From NCBI GenBank assembly GCA_029261995.1, contig JAJDAF010000068.1, positions 1-47,399 on the forward strand: 47,399 nucleotides of DNA, given 5' to 3'. Shown here in pieces: positions 41,501-47,399 of the stretch; position 1 is the stretch's first letter; each line of letters opens with the position of its first letter. The position numbers and the translations under genes were made by a program. Origin of the DNA: Candidatus Zhuqueibacterota bacterium. GTDB lineage: Bacteria; Zhuqueibacterota; Zhuqueibacteria; Oceanimicrobiales; Oceanimicrobiaceae. The notes below the pieces were generated by a model. It was given only the letters and a program-made list of their open reading frames with translations, made no database searches and was not told where the DNA came from.

Positions 41501-44065
41501 CAAAAATGTAAAGCTACACACGTCTTTGCGGCTTTTATCAATCATTGGTCACAACATCTTAATCTGATGTTGAGAATTAGTGATGACGGATTTCAGGCAG
41601 GCCTGGAATCGGGCGAGTTACAGTTTGCTGGATATCATCGTTACAACCGTGCCCTTTGTCTCTTTTACATGGGCAAAGAGCTGCCTGCACTCTTGCCGGA
41701 ATTGAGGGGTCTCATTCGGTTTAGTCAAAAGACCCGCAATCAGCATGCGACTGACCCGATCACGGCGGTGCAACTGGTAGCGATAAACTTAACTGGGCAA
41801 ACAAAGAATAGATTAACTTTCCAAAACGATAATCTTGATGAAAAGGGCTTTGAAAAGGATCTGGTAAAGCGCAAAGCAATCCCGGCGCTCACACACTACA
41901 ATGTTGTGAAAGCCTTTGCGCTCTATCTTCACGGGGAGTTTCAAGATGCTCTTAAATGCATCCTGACTTCAAGGGATAAGCTTTCATTTGTTTCTGGTCA
42001 CTTTTCAACTGCTGCGCATAATTTTTATCATTCATTAATACTGGCCGCCCGTTACGAGCAAGTCACCAAGAAGGCACAGGTGGAGTACTGGACACAACTG
42101 CAGGAAAATCAGGAACAGATGAAACTCTGGGCCGATGCCTGTCGGGAAAACTTCTCTCACAAATATCTGCTTGTCGCAGCTGAAATGGCTCGCATAAATG
42201 AAAAAACCTGGGAAGCTTCGGATTTGTATGACCAGGCCATTGAAGCAGCCGGAGAAAATCAATTCATTCATGAAGAGGCCTTGGCTAATGAGTTGGCAGC
42301 AAAATTCTATTTAAATAAATCCCGCGAGAAGTTGGGCAAGGTCTATTTAGTGGAGGCCCGCAATATGTATCGAAAATGGGGGGCGATGACAAAGGTTAGA
42401 GATTTAGAGGAAAGCTATCCAGAATACCTGGTCGAGACAGCTTTTGAAACGATGCCGACCATCGAAGCAACTATGACCCATGATTTATCTACCGGAACCG
42501 GAACAAAAACTCTCGACCTCAGGACGGTGATTAAAGCAGCACAAACCATTTCCGGTGAAATCGTTCTGAAGACACTGTTGGAGAAGTTGATTCATATCAT
42601 TATTGAAAATGCAGGTGCCCAAAGGGGCTTTCTAATCTTGGAGAATGACAATAATCTATTCATCGAGGCCGCGGGTTCCGTTGAGAAAGAAGAATTAAAT
42701 GCCCCGAGCTCCATTCCTTTGCAGATGAGTGGTGATTCTACTCAACTACCTCTCTCAATAATCAATTATGTCAAAAGAACGCGAGAAAATGTACTTATCC
42801 CTGATGCGGGTAAGGACAGCCAATTTGCTAACGATGATTACATTCAAAAAAGCAACCCTAAGTCGATTTTATGCATGCCCATACTGGATAAAGGCAATTC
42901 AATAGGCATTTTGTACCTTGAAAACAACCTTATTAGCAATGCGTTCAAACCCGAACGGCTGGAGGTGATGCAAATTCTCTCATCCCAATCTGCTATCTCG
43001 CTGCAAAATGCCAAACTTTATGAAGAGTTGAGGAAAGCACTGATCGAGGTGGAACAGCTAAAGGATCAACTGCAGGCTGAAAACGTTTACTTACAAGAAG
43101 AAATCAAACTCCATCACAATTTCGATGAAATCATCAGCACAAGTGAGTCCTTTAAGAATGTCTTGAAAAAAGTGGAGCAGGTCGCTGCTACAGATGCTAC
43201 CGTAATGATACTTGGGGAAACCGGTACTGGCAAAGAGTTGATTGCTCGTGCCTTGCACACTATTAGTTCGCGCAAGGAGCGACCTTTAGTTAAGGTCAAT
43301 TGCGCGGCTTTGCCAGCAACTCTCATTGAAAGTGAGCTCTTTGGCCATGAAAAGGGTGCCTTTACAGGCGCTTTATCCAGTAAGAAAGGTCGGTTCGAGC
43401 TGGCGGATCGCGGCACCATTTTCTTGGATGAGATCGGTGACTTACCCTTGGATCTACAATCCAAGCTTCTCCGAGTTCTGCAGGAAGGGGAGTTTGAAAA
43501 GGTCGGGGGTACGCAGGGCTATAAAGTGGATGTTCGGGTGATTGCTGCCACCAACCGCGATTTGGACAAAGCGGTAAATTCCGGTGAATTTCGAGAAGAT
43601 CTTTTTTATCGACTCAATGTCTTTCCGATTAAGAGCCCTTCACTTCGGGAACGCAAGGAAGATATTCCTGTACTTGTGAACCACTTCATTAAGAAATATG
43701 GCGCTAAAATAGGGAAAAATATCGAGATCGTGCCAAAGAGCGTGATGGACACCCTACATGCTTACGACTGGCCGGGCAATGTGCGCGAGCTTGAGAACAC
43801 AGTCGAGAGGGCGTTAATTATTAGTTCAGGGAAGGAGCTTGAATTGGGCGATTGGCTTCCAGCAATAAGAGATGGTAACGTTGTGAAATCCGGTGCCTCG
43901 CATCTCCCCACGTTGAAAGAAAGTGAAAGGGAGCACATTATTGCAGTTTTGGAGAAAACTAGTTGGCGAGTGCGCGGTGAAAAAGGCGCAGCCAAACTCT
44001 TAGACATCAATCCATCAACATTGGAGTCTAGAATGAGAAAATTGGAGATCAAGCGTAAGCAATAA
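38549..44065 (+). CDS. Ser/Thr kinase - AAA ATPase - TPR - GAF - sigma-54 activator fusion protein
   Basis: 1838 residues from the ATG at 38549, GGAG six bases upstream. Domain order: a Ser/Thr kinase (1-270) with Lys in [19 protein letters not shown] in place of HRD, LIDFSIS for DFG, and MSPEQTGR; an AAA_16/PknK-type ATPase (about 300-600, Walker [11 protein letters not shown], Walker [14 protein letters not shown]); a long helical TPR-like region (about 700-1310); a GAF domain (about 1340-1500); a coiled-coil linker; a sigma-54 AAA+ activator (about 1530-1760) with [15 protein letters not shown], the sigma-contacting [13 protein letters not shown], and [19 protein letters not shown]; and a Fis-type helix-turn-helix ([20 protein letters not shown]). 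It should open promoters held by sigma-54 RNA polymerase in response to a small ligand or stress. The glycine loop is degenerate, so kinase activity is uncertain. Confidence 0.93.
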   Translation: MIPGYTITEEIFRGRKRIVYRGTGDEDDKAVIIKTLSTEYPSDSDIASLKREYQIIKALKHEGIVKALSFEADKNRPALVLEDIGGKSLKTFIDDDKIDFLISLEIAVKLAQAVATLHQNQIIHKDINPKNIVFNLKTKQVKLIDFSISSRLPKENQKLSSPVSLEGTLAYMSPEQTGRMNRPIDYRTDFYSMGVTLYEMLTTQLPFQVQDPMELVHCHIAKEPPSPDRVKKLIPKAVSNIVMKMLAKTAEQRYQSAFGIEADLQVCLKQLKDSRKIDDFTPGERDIKDRFQIPQKLYGREKEIASLLSGFDRVSLGTTEMLLVSGYSGIGKSALVHEIHKPIVRKHGYFIVGKFDQLQRTVPYSAIVAAFRELMRQLLTESEEQLEVWKEKLLSVLGINGQIIIDVIPEVELLIGSQLDVPELETRQAENRFKLVFRNFIHVFCQEKHPLVIFLDDLQWVDSASLKLIELMMTDEDTRFLYFLGAYRDNEVTPNHQLMITLGSLKGEGTTINEIALTCLSLEHIGQLIAETFDCGGKRVSNLADLVLQKTDGNPFFLHQFLKTLYQESLIYFDSKVPGWQWETAKIAELDITKNVVDLMIRKLSKLPESVQNVLQLAACIGNAFDLNTLSIIHEHSPQGTCEALWPAIQDSLIVPTSQFENQVPSLDKQHVTQNPEQVTFSFQHDRVQEAAYALIEKSQKKTVHSKIGGLLLENLGEKEQEERIFELVDHLNVGRELTGVDKKRVELGRLNLQAGIKAIEATAYGAAREYLAGGVDCLPGDDIWQTHYALSFDLHKHLTETEYLLGRFEKSEKIIEEILQHAKTAIEKVQVYNILVVQQTLNGEYIKAIETGKLALAQLDIDLPTDNLESALVDLLAEAKSALADRKVESLLATQETIVPEMKVALKLLASVTVLCYIADPELCRVVTLTMVKISLKHGHTPDSVFGYAFYGLVFSSVVKDYQAAKEFGHLAIKLSEQFNSSAQKCKATHVFAAFINHWSQHLNLMLRISDDGFQAGLESGELQFAGYHRYNRALCLFYMGKELPALLPELRGLIRFSQKTRNQHATDPITAVQLVAINLTGQTKNRLTFQNDNLDEKGFEKDLVKRKAIPALTHYNVVKAFALYLHGEFQDALKCILTSRDKLSFVSGHFSTAAHNFYHSLILAARYEQVTKKAQVEYWTQLQENQEQMKLWADACRENFSHKYLLVAAEMARINEKTWEASDLYDQAIEAAGENQFIHEEALANELAAKFYLNKSREKLGKVYLVEARNMYRKWGAMTKVRDLEESYPEYLVETAFETMPTIEATMTHDLSTGTGTKTLDLRTVIKAAQTISGEIVLKTLLEKLIHIIIENAGAQRGFLILENDNNLFIEAAGSVEKEELNAPSSIPLQMSGDSTQLPLSIINYVKRTRENVLIPDAGKDSQFANDDYIQKSNPKSILCMPILDKGNSIGILYLENNLISNAFKPERLEVMQILSSQSAISLQNAKLYEELRKALIEVEQLKDQLQAENVYLQEEIKLHHNFDEIISTSESFKNVLKKVEQVAATDATVMILGETGTGKELIARALHTISSRKERPLVKVNCAALPATLIESELFGHEKGAFTGALSSKKGRFELADRGTIFLDEIGDLPLDLQSKLLRVLQEGEFEKVGGTQGYKVDVRVIAATNRDLDKAVNSGEFREDLFYRLNVFPIKSPSLRERKEDIPVLVNHFIKKYGAKIGKNIEIVPKSVMDTLHAYDWPGNVRELENTVERALIISSGKELELGDWLPAIRDGNVVKSGASHLPTLKESEREHIIAVLEKTSWRVRGEKGAAKLLDINPSTLESRMRKLEIKRKQ

Positions 44066-44069
44066 AACC

Positions 44070-44098
44070 TGATATTTCGTGTATCCCCTGAAATATCA
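44070..44098. promoter_or_regulatory. Inverted repeat, candidate enhancer site for the sigma-54 activator
   Basis: TGATATTTC and GAAATATCA are perfect 9-base arms around an 11-base spacer, starting five bases after the activator gene stop. The site is about 105-130 bases upstream of the candidate -24/-12 promoter, the usual distance for an upstream activator sequence. The Fis-type HTH encoded just upstream is the natural candidate ligand; binding is inferred. Confidence 0.5.
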
Positions 44099-44164
44099 CG
44101 CATTACGACTCCTTTCCATCAGGTCATAAGCTGTCTTTCAAAGTCATCCAAATTCAATTTTTTT

Positions 44165-44198
44165 AGCCACTTGAAGTAACCTTCAAGTGGCTTTTTTT
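44165..44198 (+). terminator. Intrinsic terminator after the kinase/activator gene
   Basis: AGCCACTTGAAG, a TAAC loop and CTTCAAGTGGCT followed by seven T residues: a classical terminator ending the large gene's transcript, so that the downstream genes need their own promoter. Confidence 0.93.
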
Positions 44199-44202
44199 GT
44201 TT

Positions 44203-44218
44203 TGGCACAGCTGTTGTT
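44203..44218 (+). promoter_or_regulatory. Candidate sigma-54 (-24/-12) promoter
   Basis: TGGCAC, five bases and TTGTT match the sigma-54 consensus TGGCAC-N5-TTGCW except for T instead of C in the -12 element. It lies right after the terminator and about 90 bases before the next gene, downstream of the candidate enhancer repeat. Confidence 0.5.
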
Positions 44219-44307
44219 TAAGCACTAAGCGTCGACAGTGTTCAGATTTAACTGATCAGGTAATTAGTTGAAAATAGTAAATGAACTAAACAAACGGAGA
44301 ATTAAAG

Positions 44308-45174
44308 ATGAAGCTACTCAAACAATCCCTTGCCAAGACAAAACCTTTCATGTATGCATCCATTATCGCATTAGTGCCGTTCTTCGCTAGAAGTGGTTCG
44401 GCTCAAAGCGCTTCGGCAGAGCCAACTTTGTGGGGAATTTATGGCGCGCACAACCGGCATGACTGCCCGGTCAACAATCGCGAGACGGCTAAAGAAGTGA
44501 TCGCACTCAGCCAGATGGACCTAAAGCCCGTGATGGATAAGTATGGAGTCACTGCTGTTGTGGACCAATATCATTCCGGCCTCGAACACACTTTGCTCTG
44601 GGTTGTCGAAACGAAAGAACCTCATAAGTTGGAAGAGTTTACCATCGAGTTGGGTGTTGCCCGCTGGAACGATCTAAAATTCGTACCCGAACGCACGTTT
44701 GCGGATGTTATTGCGGACATTACTGCGTTGCATGGGTTAGAAGACTTCAAACCCATTATCGAATCGGCGCCACTTTCCGCCAAGAGTAGCTCCGCTGAAA
44801 GTGCCTCAATACAACCCACCTTGTGGGGAATCTACGGCGCGCATAACCGGCACGATTGCCCGGTCAACAATCGCGAGACGGCTAAAGAAGTCATCGCACT
44901 CAGCCAGATGGACCTAGAGCCCGTGATGGAAAAATATGATGTCACCGCTGTTGTGGACCAATATCATTCAGGCCTCGAGCATACTTTGCTCTGGGTTGTC
45001 CAGACCAAAGAGCCTCATAAACTGGAAGAGTTTACCATCGACCTCGGCGTTGCCCGCTGGAACGATCTAAAATTCGTACCCGAACGCACATTTGCAGATG
45101 TTATTACGGACGTGCGTGCGTTGCATGGGTTGGAAGACTGGACACCCGAAGCTGTTACTGAAAATAACCAGTAA
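44308..45174 (+). CDS. Secreted protein with two near-identical tandem domains, unknown function
   Basis: 288 residues; CGGAG lies eight bases before the ATG. A signal peptide (KTKPFMYASIIALVPFFA region, cleavage near GSAQS) is followed by two copies of one 108-residue domain (44425-44748 and 44818-45141) joined by an Ala/Ser-rich linker. Each starts TLWGIYGAHNRHDCPVNNRE and contains MDLKPVMDKYGVTAVVDQYH, LEHTLLWVV and ARWNDLKFVPERTFADVI. The pattern suggests a dimeric alpha/beta-barrel (ferredoxin-like) fold, so the duplication would supply both halves of a dimer. Conserved His and a single Cys (NRHDCP, DQYHSGLEH) could bind metal. No family recognised with confidence. Its signal start (MKLLKQSLA) closely matches that of the next gene (MKTLKQSLA). 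Confidence 0.85.
   Translation: MKLLKQSLAKTKPFMYASIIALVPFFARSGSAQSASAEPTLWGIYGAHNRHDCPVNNRETAKEVIALSQMDLKPVMDKYGVTAVVDQYHSGLEHTLLWVVETKEPHKLEEFTIELGVARWNDLKFVPERTFADVIADITALHGLEDFKPIIESAPLSAKSSSAESASIQPTLWGIYGAHNRHDCPVNNRETAKEVIALSQMDLEPVMEKYDVTAVVDQYHSGLEHTLLWVVQTKEPHKLEEFTIDLGVARWNDLKFVPERTFADVITDVRALHGLEDWTPEAVTENNQ
44425..45141 (+). repeat. Intragenic tandem duplication of a 324-base domain
   Basis: 44425-44748 and 44818-45141 are nearly identical at both DNA and protein level, offset by exactly 131 codons, with long identical tracts (for example around NNRETAKEVIALSQMDL and ARWNDLKFVPERTFADVI). The linker SASAEP/SASIQP is also repeated, so the duplicated unit included it. This looks recent, or homogenised by gene conversion. 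Confidence 0.9.
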
Positions 45175-45200
45175 CTCATTTCAAAAAGGAATAACGAACA

Positions 45201-45959
45201 ATGAAAACACTCAAACAATCTTTGGCAATCCTGTCAGCGGCCGCTATACTCATGAGCTTGACATCAACCGCTTTTGCTCAACTCCCTAATCCGGGCATGA
45301 CCATCGATCCCGAGCGCACCGCTATCGTCATCACCGACCCACAAAACGATTTTTTAAGTCCTGATGGCGTCACCTGGGGCGTGGTTGGAAAAAGCGTCAC
45401 GGAAAATAGAACCGTCGCCAATATCGAGGCTCTGTTGAAAGTAGCCAAAGAGAATAACCTACCTGTATTTATTTCGCCACACTACTACTATCCCACCGAT
45501 AAGGACTGGAAATTTGAGGGCGCGCTGGAAGTGCTGATGCACAACATCGGTATGTTTGACCGCAAAGACCCGCTGAGCCTGGAAGGCTTTGAAGGCTCCG
45601 GTGCCGACTTTTTGGAGCTGTATAAGCCCTACATTCAGGATGGCAAGACCATTGTGGCAAACCCGCATAAAGTGTACGGACCGGAAAATAATGACCTCCT
45701 GTTGCAGCTTCGCAAGCGCGGAATCGACAACGTTATCCTGGCCGGCATGTCGGCGAACTTGTGCACAGAATCGCATTTGCGTGAACTGCTGGAACGAGGC
45801 TTTGAAGTTGCCGTTGTCAAAGACGCAACGGCTGCGGCCATCGTGCCTGATGGAGACGGTTATCAAGCGGCGTTGGTCAACTTTCGTTTTATCGCAAACG
45901 CTGTTTGGACCACGGAAGAAGCCGTACAGAAGATCGAACAAACTCTGGCGAGTAAATAA
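45201..45959 (+). CDS. Secreted isochorismatase-family cysteine hydrolase
   Basis: 252 residues; AAAAAGGA precedes the ATG by about ten bases. A signal peptide (LSAAAILMSLTSTAFAQ) marks export, unusual for this mostly cytoplasmic family. The triad is recognisable: Asp in IVITDPQNDF, Lys probably in VANPHKVYG, and the nucleophile Cys in LAGMSANLCTESHLREL, preceded by the usual cis-peptide-like turn. Members hydrolyse isochorismate, nicotinamide or carbamoyl compounds; the substrate here is unknown. It follows the duplicated-domain gene by 26 bases and ends before a hairpin, so they share a transcript. Confidence 0.9.
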   Translation: MKTLKQSLAILSAAAILMSLTSTAFAQLPNPGMTIDPERTAIVITDPQNDFLSPDGVTWGVVGKSVTENRTVANIEALLKVAKENNLPVFISPHYYYPTDKDWKFEGALEVLMHNIGMFDRKDPLSLEGFEGSGADFLELYKPYIQDGKTIVANPHKVYGPENNDLLLQLRKRGIDNVILAGMSANLCTESHLRELLERGFEVAVVKDATAAAIVPDGDGYQAALVNFRFIANAVWTTEEAVQKIEQTLASK

Positions 45960-45973
45960 TGAACGAAAACTTG

Positions 45974-46004
45974 GGGCTGTCCTTTTATATGCTAAGGACA
46001 GCCC
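45974..46004 (+). terminator. Stable hairpin after the isochorismatase-like gene
   Basis: GGGCTGTCCTT and AAGGACAGCCC form an 11-pair stem with a nine-base loop, 15 bases after the stop. No T-tract follows (AATGATTTC), so it may be an mRNA-stabilising or attenuating element within the operon rather than a full stop. Confidence 0.5.
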
Positions 46005-46054
46005 AATGATTTCAGGAAGAGACAACTAATCGTCATAATAAAAGGAGAGTCATT

Positions 46055-46417
46055 ATGAAGACAACAATTATTATTCTTTCGGATCCAGAATCAGGCTCTG
46101 AGGAATCCCTGGGACGCGCATTTAATGCCTTGGCCGCAGCTTATGATTTCAAGAGTGCCGGCGAGGAAGTATCGATTCTTTTCCAGGGCACCGGAACGAG
46201 GTGGCCAGAAGCACTGCAAAAGGAAGACCATCCCGCTCATGGATTATTTAAAGAAGTAGAAGATAAAATCCAGGGTGTGTCTGCTGCGTGCTCTGACGTA
46301 TTCGGGGCTAACCCCTCAGGTTTCGATTTAATTAATGACAACAAGGTTCCGAATACCAGCGGACTTCCCAGTCTCAACAACCTTCAGAACCGGGGTTACA
46401 ATATACTTGTTTTCTAA
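46055..46417 (+). CDS. DsrE-like family protein
   Basis: 120 residues with AAAGGAGAGT before the ATG. The fold pattern is that of DsrE/DsrF proteins: a first strand MKTTIIILSDPESGSEES, helix SLGRAFNALAAAYDFKSA, strand VSILFQGTGTRWPEAL, helix FKEVEDKIQG, and a conserved Cys region VSAACSDVFGA, ending in a short strand (GYNILVF). DsrE relatives move sulfane sulfur or act in redox stress; the single Cys near residue 78 could be functional. No signal peptide: cytoplasmic. It is between a hairpin and a terminator, 95 bases after the hydrolase gene. Confidence 0.75.
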   Translation: MKTTIIILSDPESGSEESLGRAFNALAAAYDFKSAGEEVSILFQGTGTRWPEALQKEDHPAHGLFKEVEDKIQGVSAACSDVFGANPSGFDLINDNKVPNTSGLPSLNNLQNRGYNILVF

Positions 46418-46424
46418 AAATGAC

Positions 46425-46453
46425 AAAGCCGTCTGCTCACCGCAGGCGGCTTT
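46425..46453 (+). terminator. Intrinsic-type terminator after the DsrE-like gene
   Basis: AAAGCCG-CTGC, a TCACC loop and GCAG-CGGCTTT form an 11-pair stem with one mismatch and a short T run. It is weak enough to allow some read-through into the next gene, which starts 32 bases later. Confidence 0.6.
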
Positions 46454-46484
46454 AACGATTCACGGTTTTTAAGGAAAAAAGGTT

Positions 46485-47399
46485 ATGGAAAATTCACAGG
46501 TAAGTTGGGACGACTGCTGTTGCAATGGACCTTACCATGAAGGAGAATGTGATGTTCAAAAAAGGGTTGGTGTAGAACAAATAGCCGAGCGTACCGGACG
46601 GGTCATAACCGATAGGATACCCAGTGGGGCCTTAAAATTTGTTGATAAACAGCCAATGGTTATCTTAAGCAGTCAGGATGATGAAAAAAGGATTTGGACC
46701 TCCATGCTTGCCGGTAAGCCCGGCTTTCTAACTGCGGTAGATGAACAGAATGTAAAGATTGATTTGCCCGCAATTGTTAGCAGCAAACTTGATCCATTTT
46801 TGGAGAATATCCGGGAGTGTCCAAAGGTAGGGATGCTTTTTATTGAGCTGGCTACCAGACGCAGGTTAAGGGTAAACGGCATCGTTTCTATCTCTGACGA
46901 AAATATTCATGTCTCGGTTGAACAAGCTTATCCCAATTGTCCGAAATACATTCAACGCCGGGAAATTGAAGTGGTTGGCACGAATGACAATTTATCTGAT
47001 TCGAAGATCACCGGCACTTCCTTAGCCAACGATTTAAAATCATGGATCGAGAATTCTGATACATTCTTTGTCGGCAGTTCGGATGGCAAAGATAATCTGG
47101 ATGCTTCCCACCGCGGTGGAAATCCCGGATTTGTAGAAATCTTAGACGACACGACTCTTAAAATACCTGATTATCCGGGAAACAGCATGTTCAATACCTT
47201 TGGAAATTTTGTATCGAATCCGAGAGCCGGCTTATTGTTTGTGGATTTTAAGGAAGGCAAGACTTTGCAACTTGCCGGTGAGGCAGACATTGTCTGGCAT
47301 GAAGAAGATGCTGAAGAAAAAACCGGGGGCACGATGCGGTTCTGGACGTTTGTTGTTTCTAAGTGGGTACTGATTGATTCACTAAAAGGTATTGACTGG
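46485..47399 (+). CDS. Pyridoxamine 5'-phosphate oxidase-like FMN split-barrel protein, 3' end beyond window
   Basis: The first 305 codons of an open frame that runs past the right edge. ATG at 46485 has AAGGA about ten bases upstream. The N-terminus (DDCCCNGPYHEGECDVQKRVG) is Cys-rich. Two split-barrel halves are visible: the first with PMVILSSQDDEKRIWTSML, MLFIELATRRRLRVNGIVS and the highly characteristic EQAYPNCPKYIQRREI; the second with TFFVGSSD, DASHRGGNPGFVEI, TFGNFVSNPRAGLLFVDF and LAGEADIVW. These long PNPOx-related flavoproteins often carry a C-terminal ferredoxin reductase part, which would lie outside the window. It probably reduces small electrophiles or haem-like ligands with FMN; the exact activity is unknown. 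Confidence 0.85.
   Translation, partial: MENSQVSWDDCCCNGPYHEGECDVQKRVGVEQIAERTGRVITDRIPSGALKFVDKQPMVILSSQDDEKRIWTSMLAGKPGFLTAVDEQNVKIDLPAIVSSKLDPFLENIRECPKVGMLFIELATRRRLRVNGIVSISDENIHVSVEQAYPNCPKYIQRREIEVVGTNDNLSDSKITGTSLANDLKSWIENSDTFFVGSSDGKDNLDASHRGGNPGFVEILDDTTLKIPDYPGNSMFNTFGNFVSNPRAGLLFVDFKEGKTLQLAGEADIVWHEEDAEEKTGGTMRFWTFVVSKWVLIDSLKGIDW

Overview
The window looks like a chromosomal segment from a bacterium of the FCB superphylum (Bacteroidota, Ignavibacteriota, Calditrichota or KSB1-like lineages). Four large secreted proteins end in the same roughly 90-residue FlgD-like / type A sorting domain, with the signature NYPNPFNP, a VGQ-type turn, a WDGRD-type motif and a basic last strand. 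Signalling uses LytS-type kinases with LytTR regulators and Reg_prop/Y_Y_Y sensors. By inspection the first 38 kb is moderately GC-rich, and the part after about 38.2 kb is visibly richer in A+T. No tRNA, rRNA, CRISPR array or intact transposase was recognised.

Layout: 1-8.3 kb holds three secreted proteins on the plus strand (an Asp-box/BNR beta-propeller, an NHL-type propeller and a subtilase). 8.3-15.9 kb is on the minus strand: an AraC-methyltransferase DNA repair fusion, an M14 carboxypeptidase, an envelope-stress-like operon (small membrane protein, LiaF-like protein, LytS kinase, LytTR regulator) and a YceI protein. 16.3-25.4 kb holds an Lrp/AsnC regulator, a 1325-residue protein with seven Ig/cadherin-like repeats translationally coupled to a small TPR-like membrane protein, M19 and M28 exported peptidases, and a predicted outer-membrane barrel. 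25.8-27.9 kb holds an AraC regulator, a divergent YHS protein and ArfB.

28.1-30.9 kb is a compact five-gene cassette: a peptidoglycan amidase with no signal peptide plus four small membrane or coiled-coil proteins. It resembles a phage lysis or type 10 secretion module without any other phage genes. A propeller-sensor kinase and LytTR regulator follow, then SodC and a cold-shock protein. 36.3-38.2 kb is a repeat-rich junction: REP-like palindromes in a nested arrangement, a second inverted repeat pair, an orphan gene and a 13-copy 21-bp tandem repeat.

38.5-47.4 kb is probably one functional unit. A giant Ser/Thr kinase - AAA - TPR - GAF - sigma-54 activator - HTH protein is followed by a terminator, a good inverted-repeat candidate enhancer, a candidate -24/-12 promoter, and then genes for a secreted internally duplicated protein, a secreted isochorismatase-like hydrolase, a DsrE-like protein and a large FMN split-barrel protein cut by the window edge. 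I consider this kinase/enhancer-binding-protein system and the amidase-membrane cassette the two most interesting finds. Functions for both are inferences from motifs and context.
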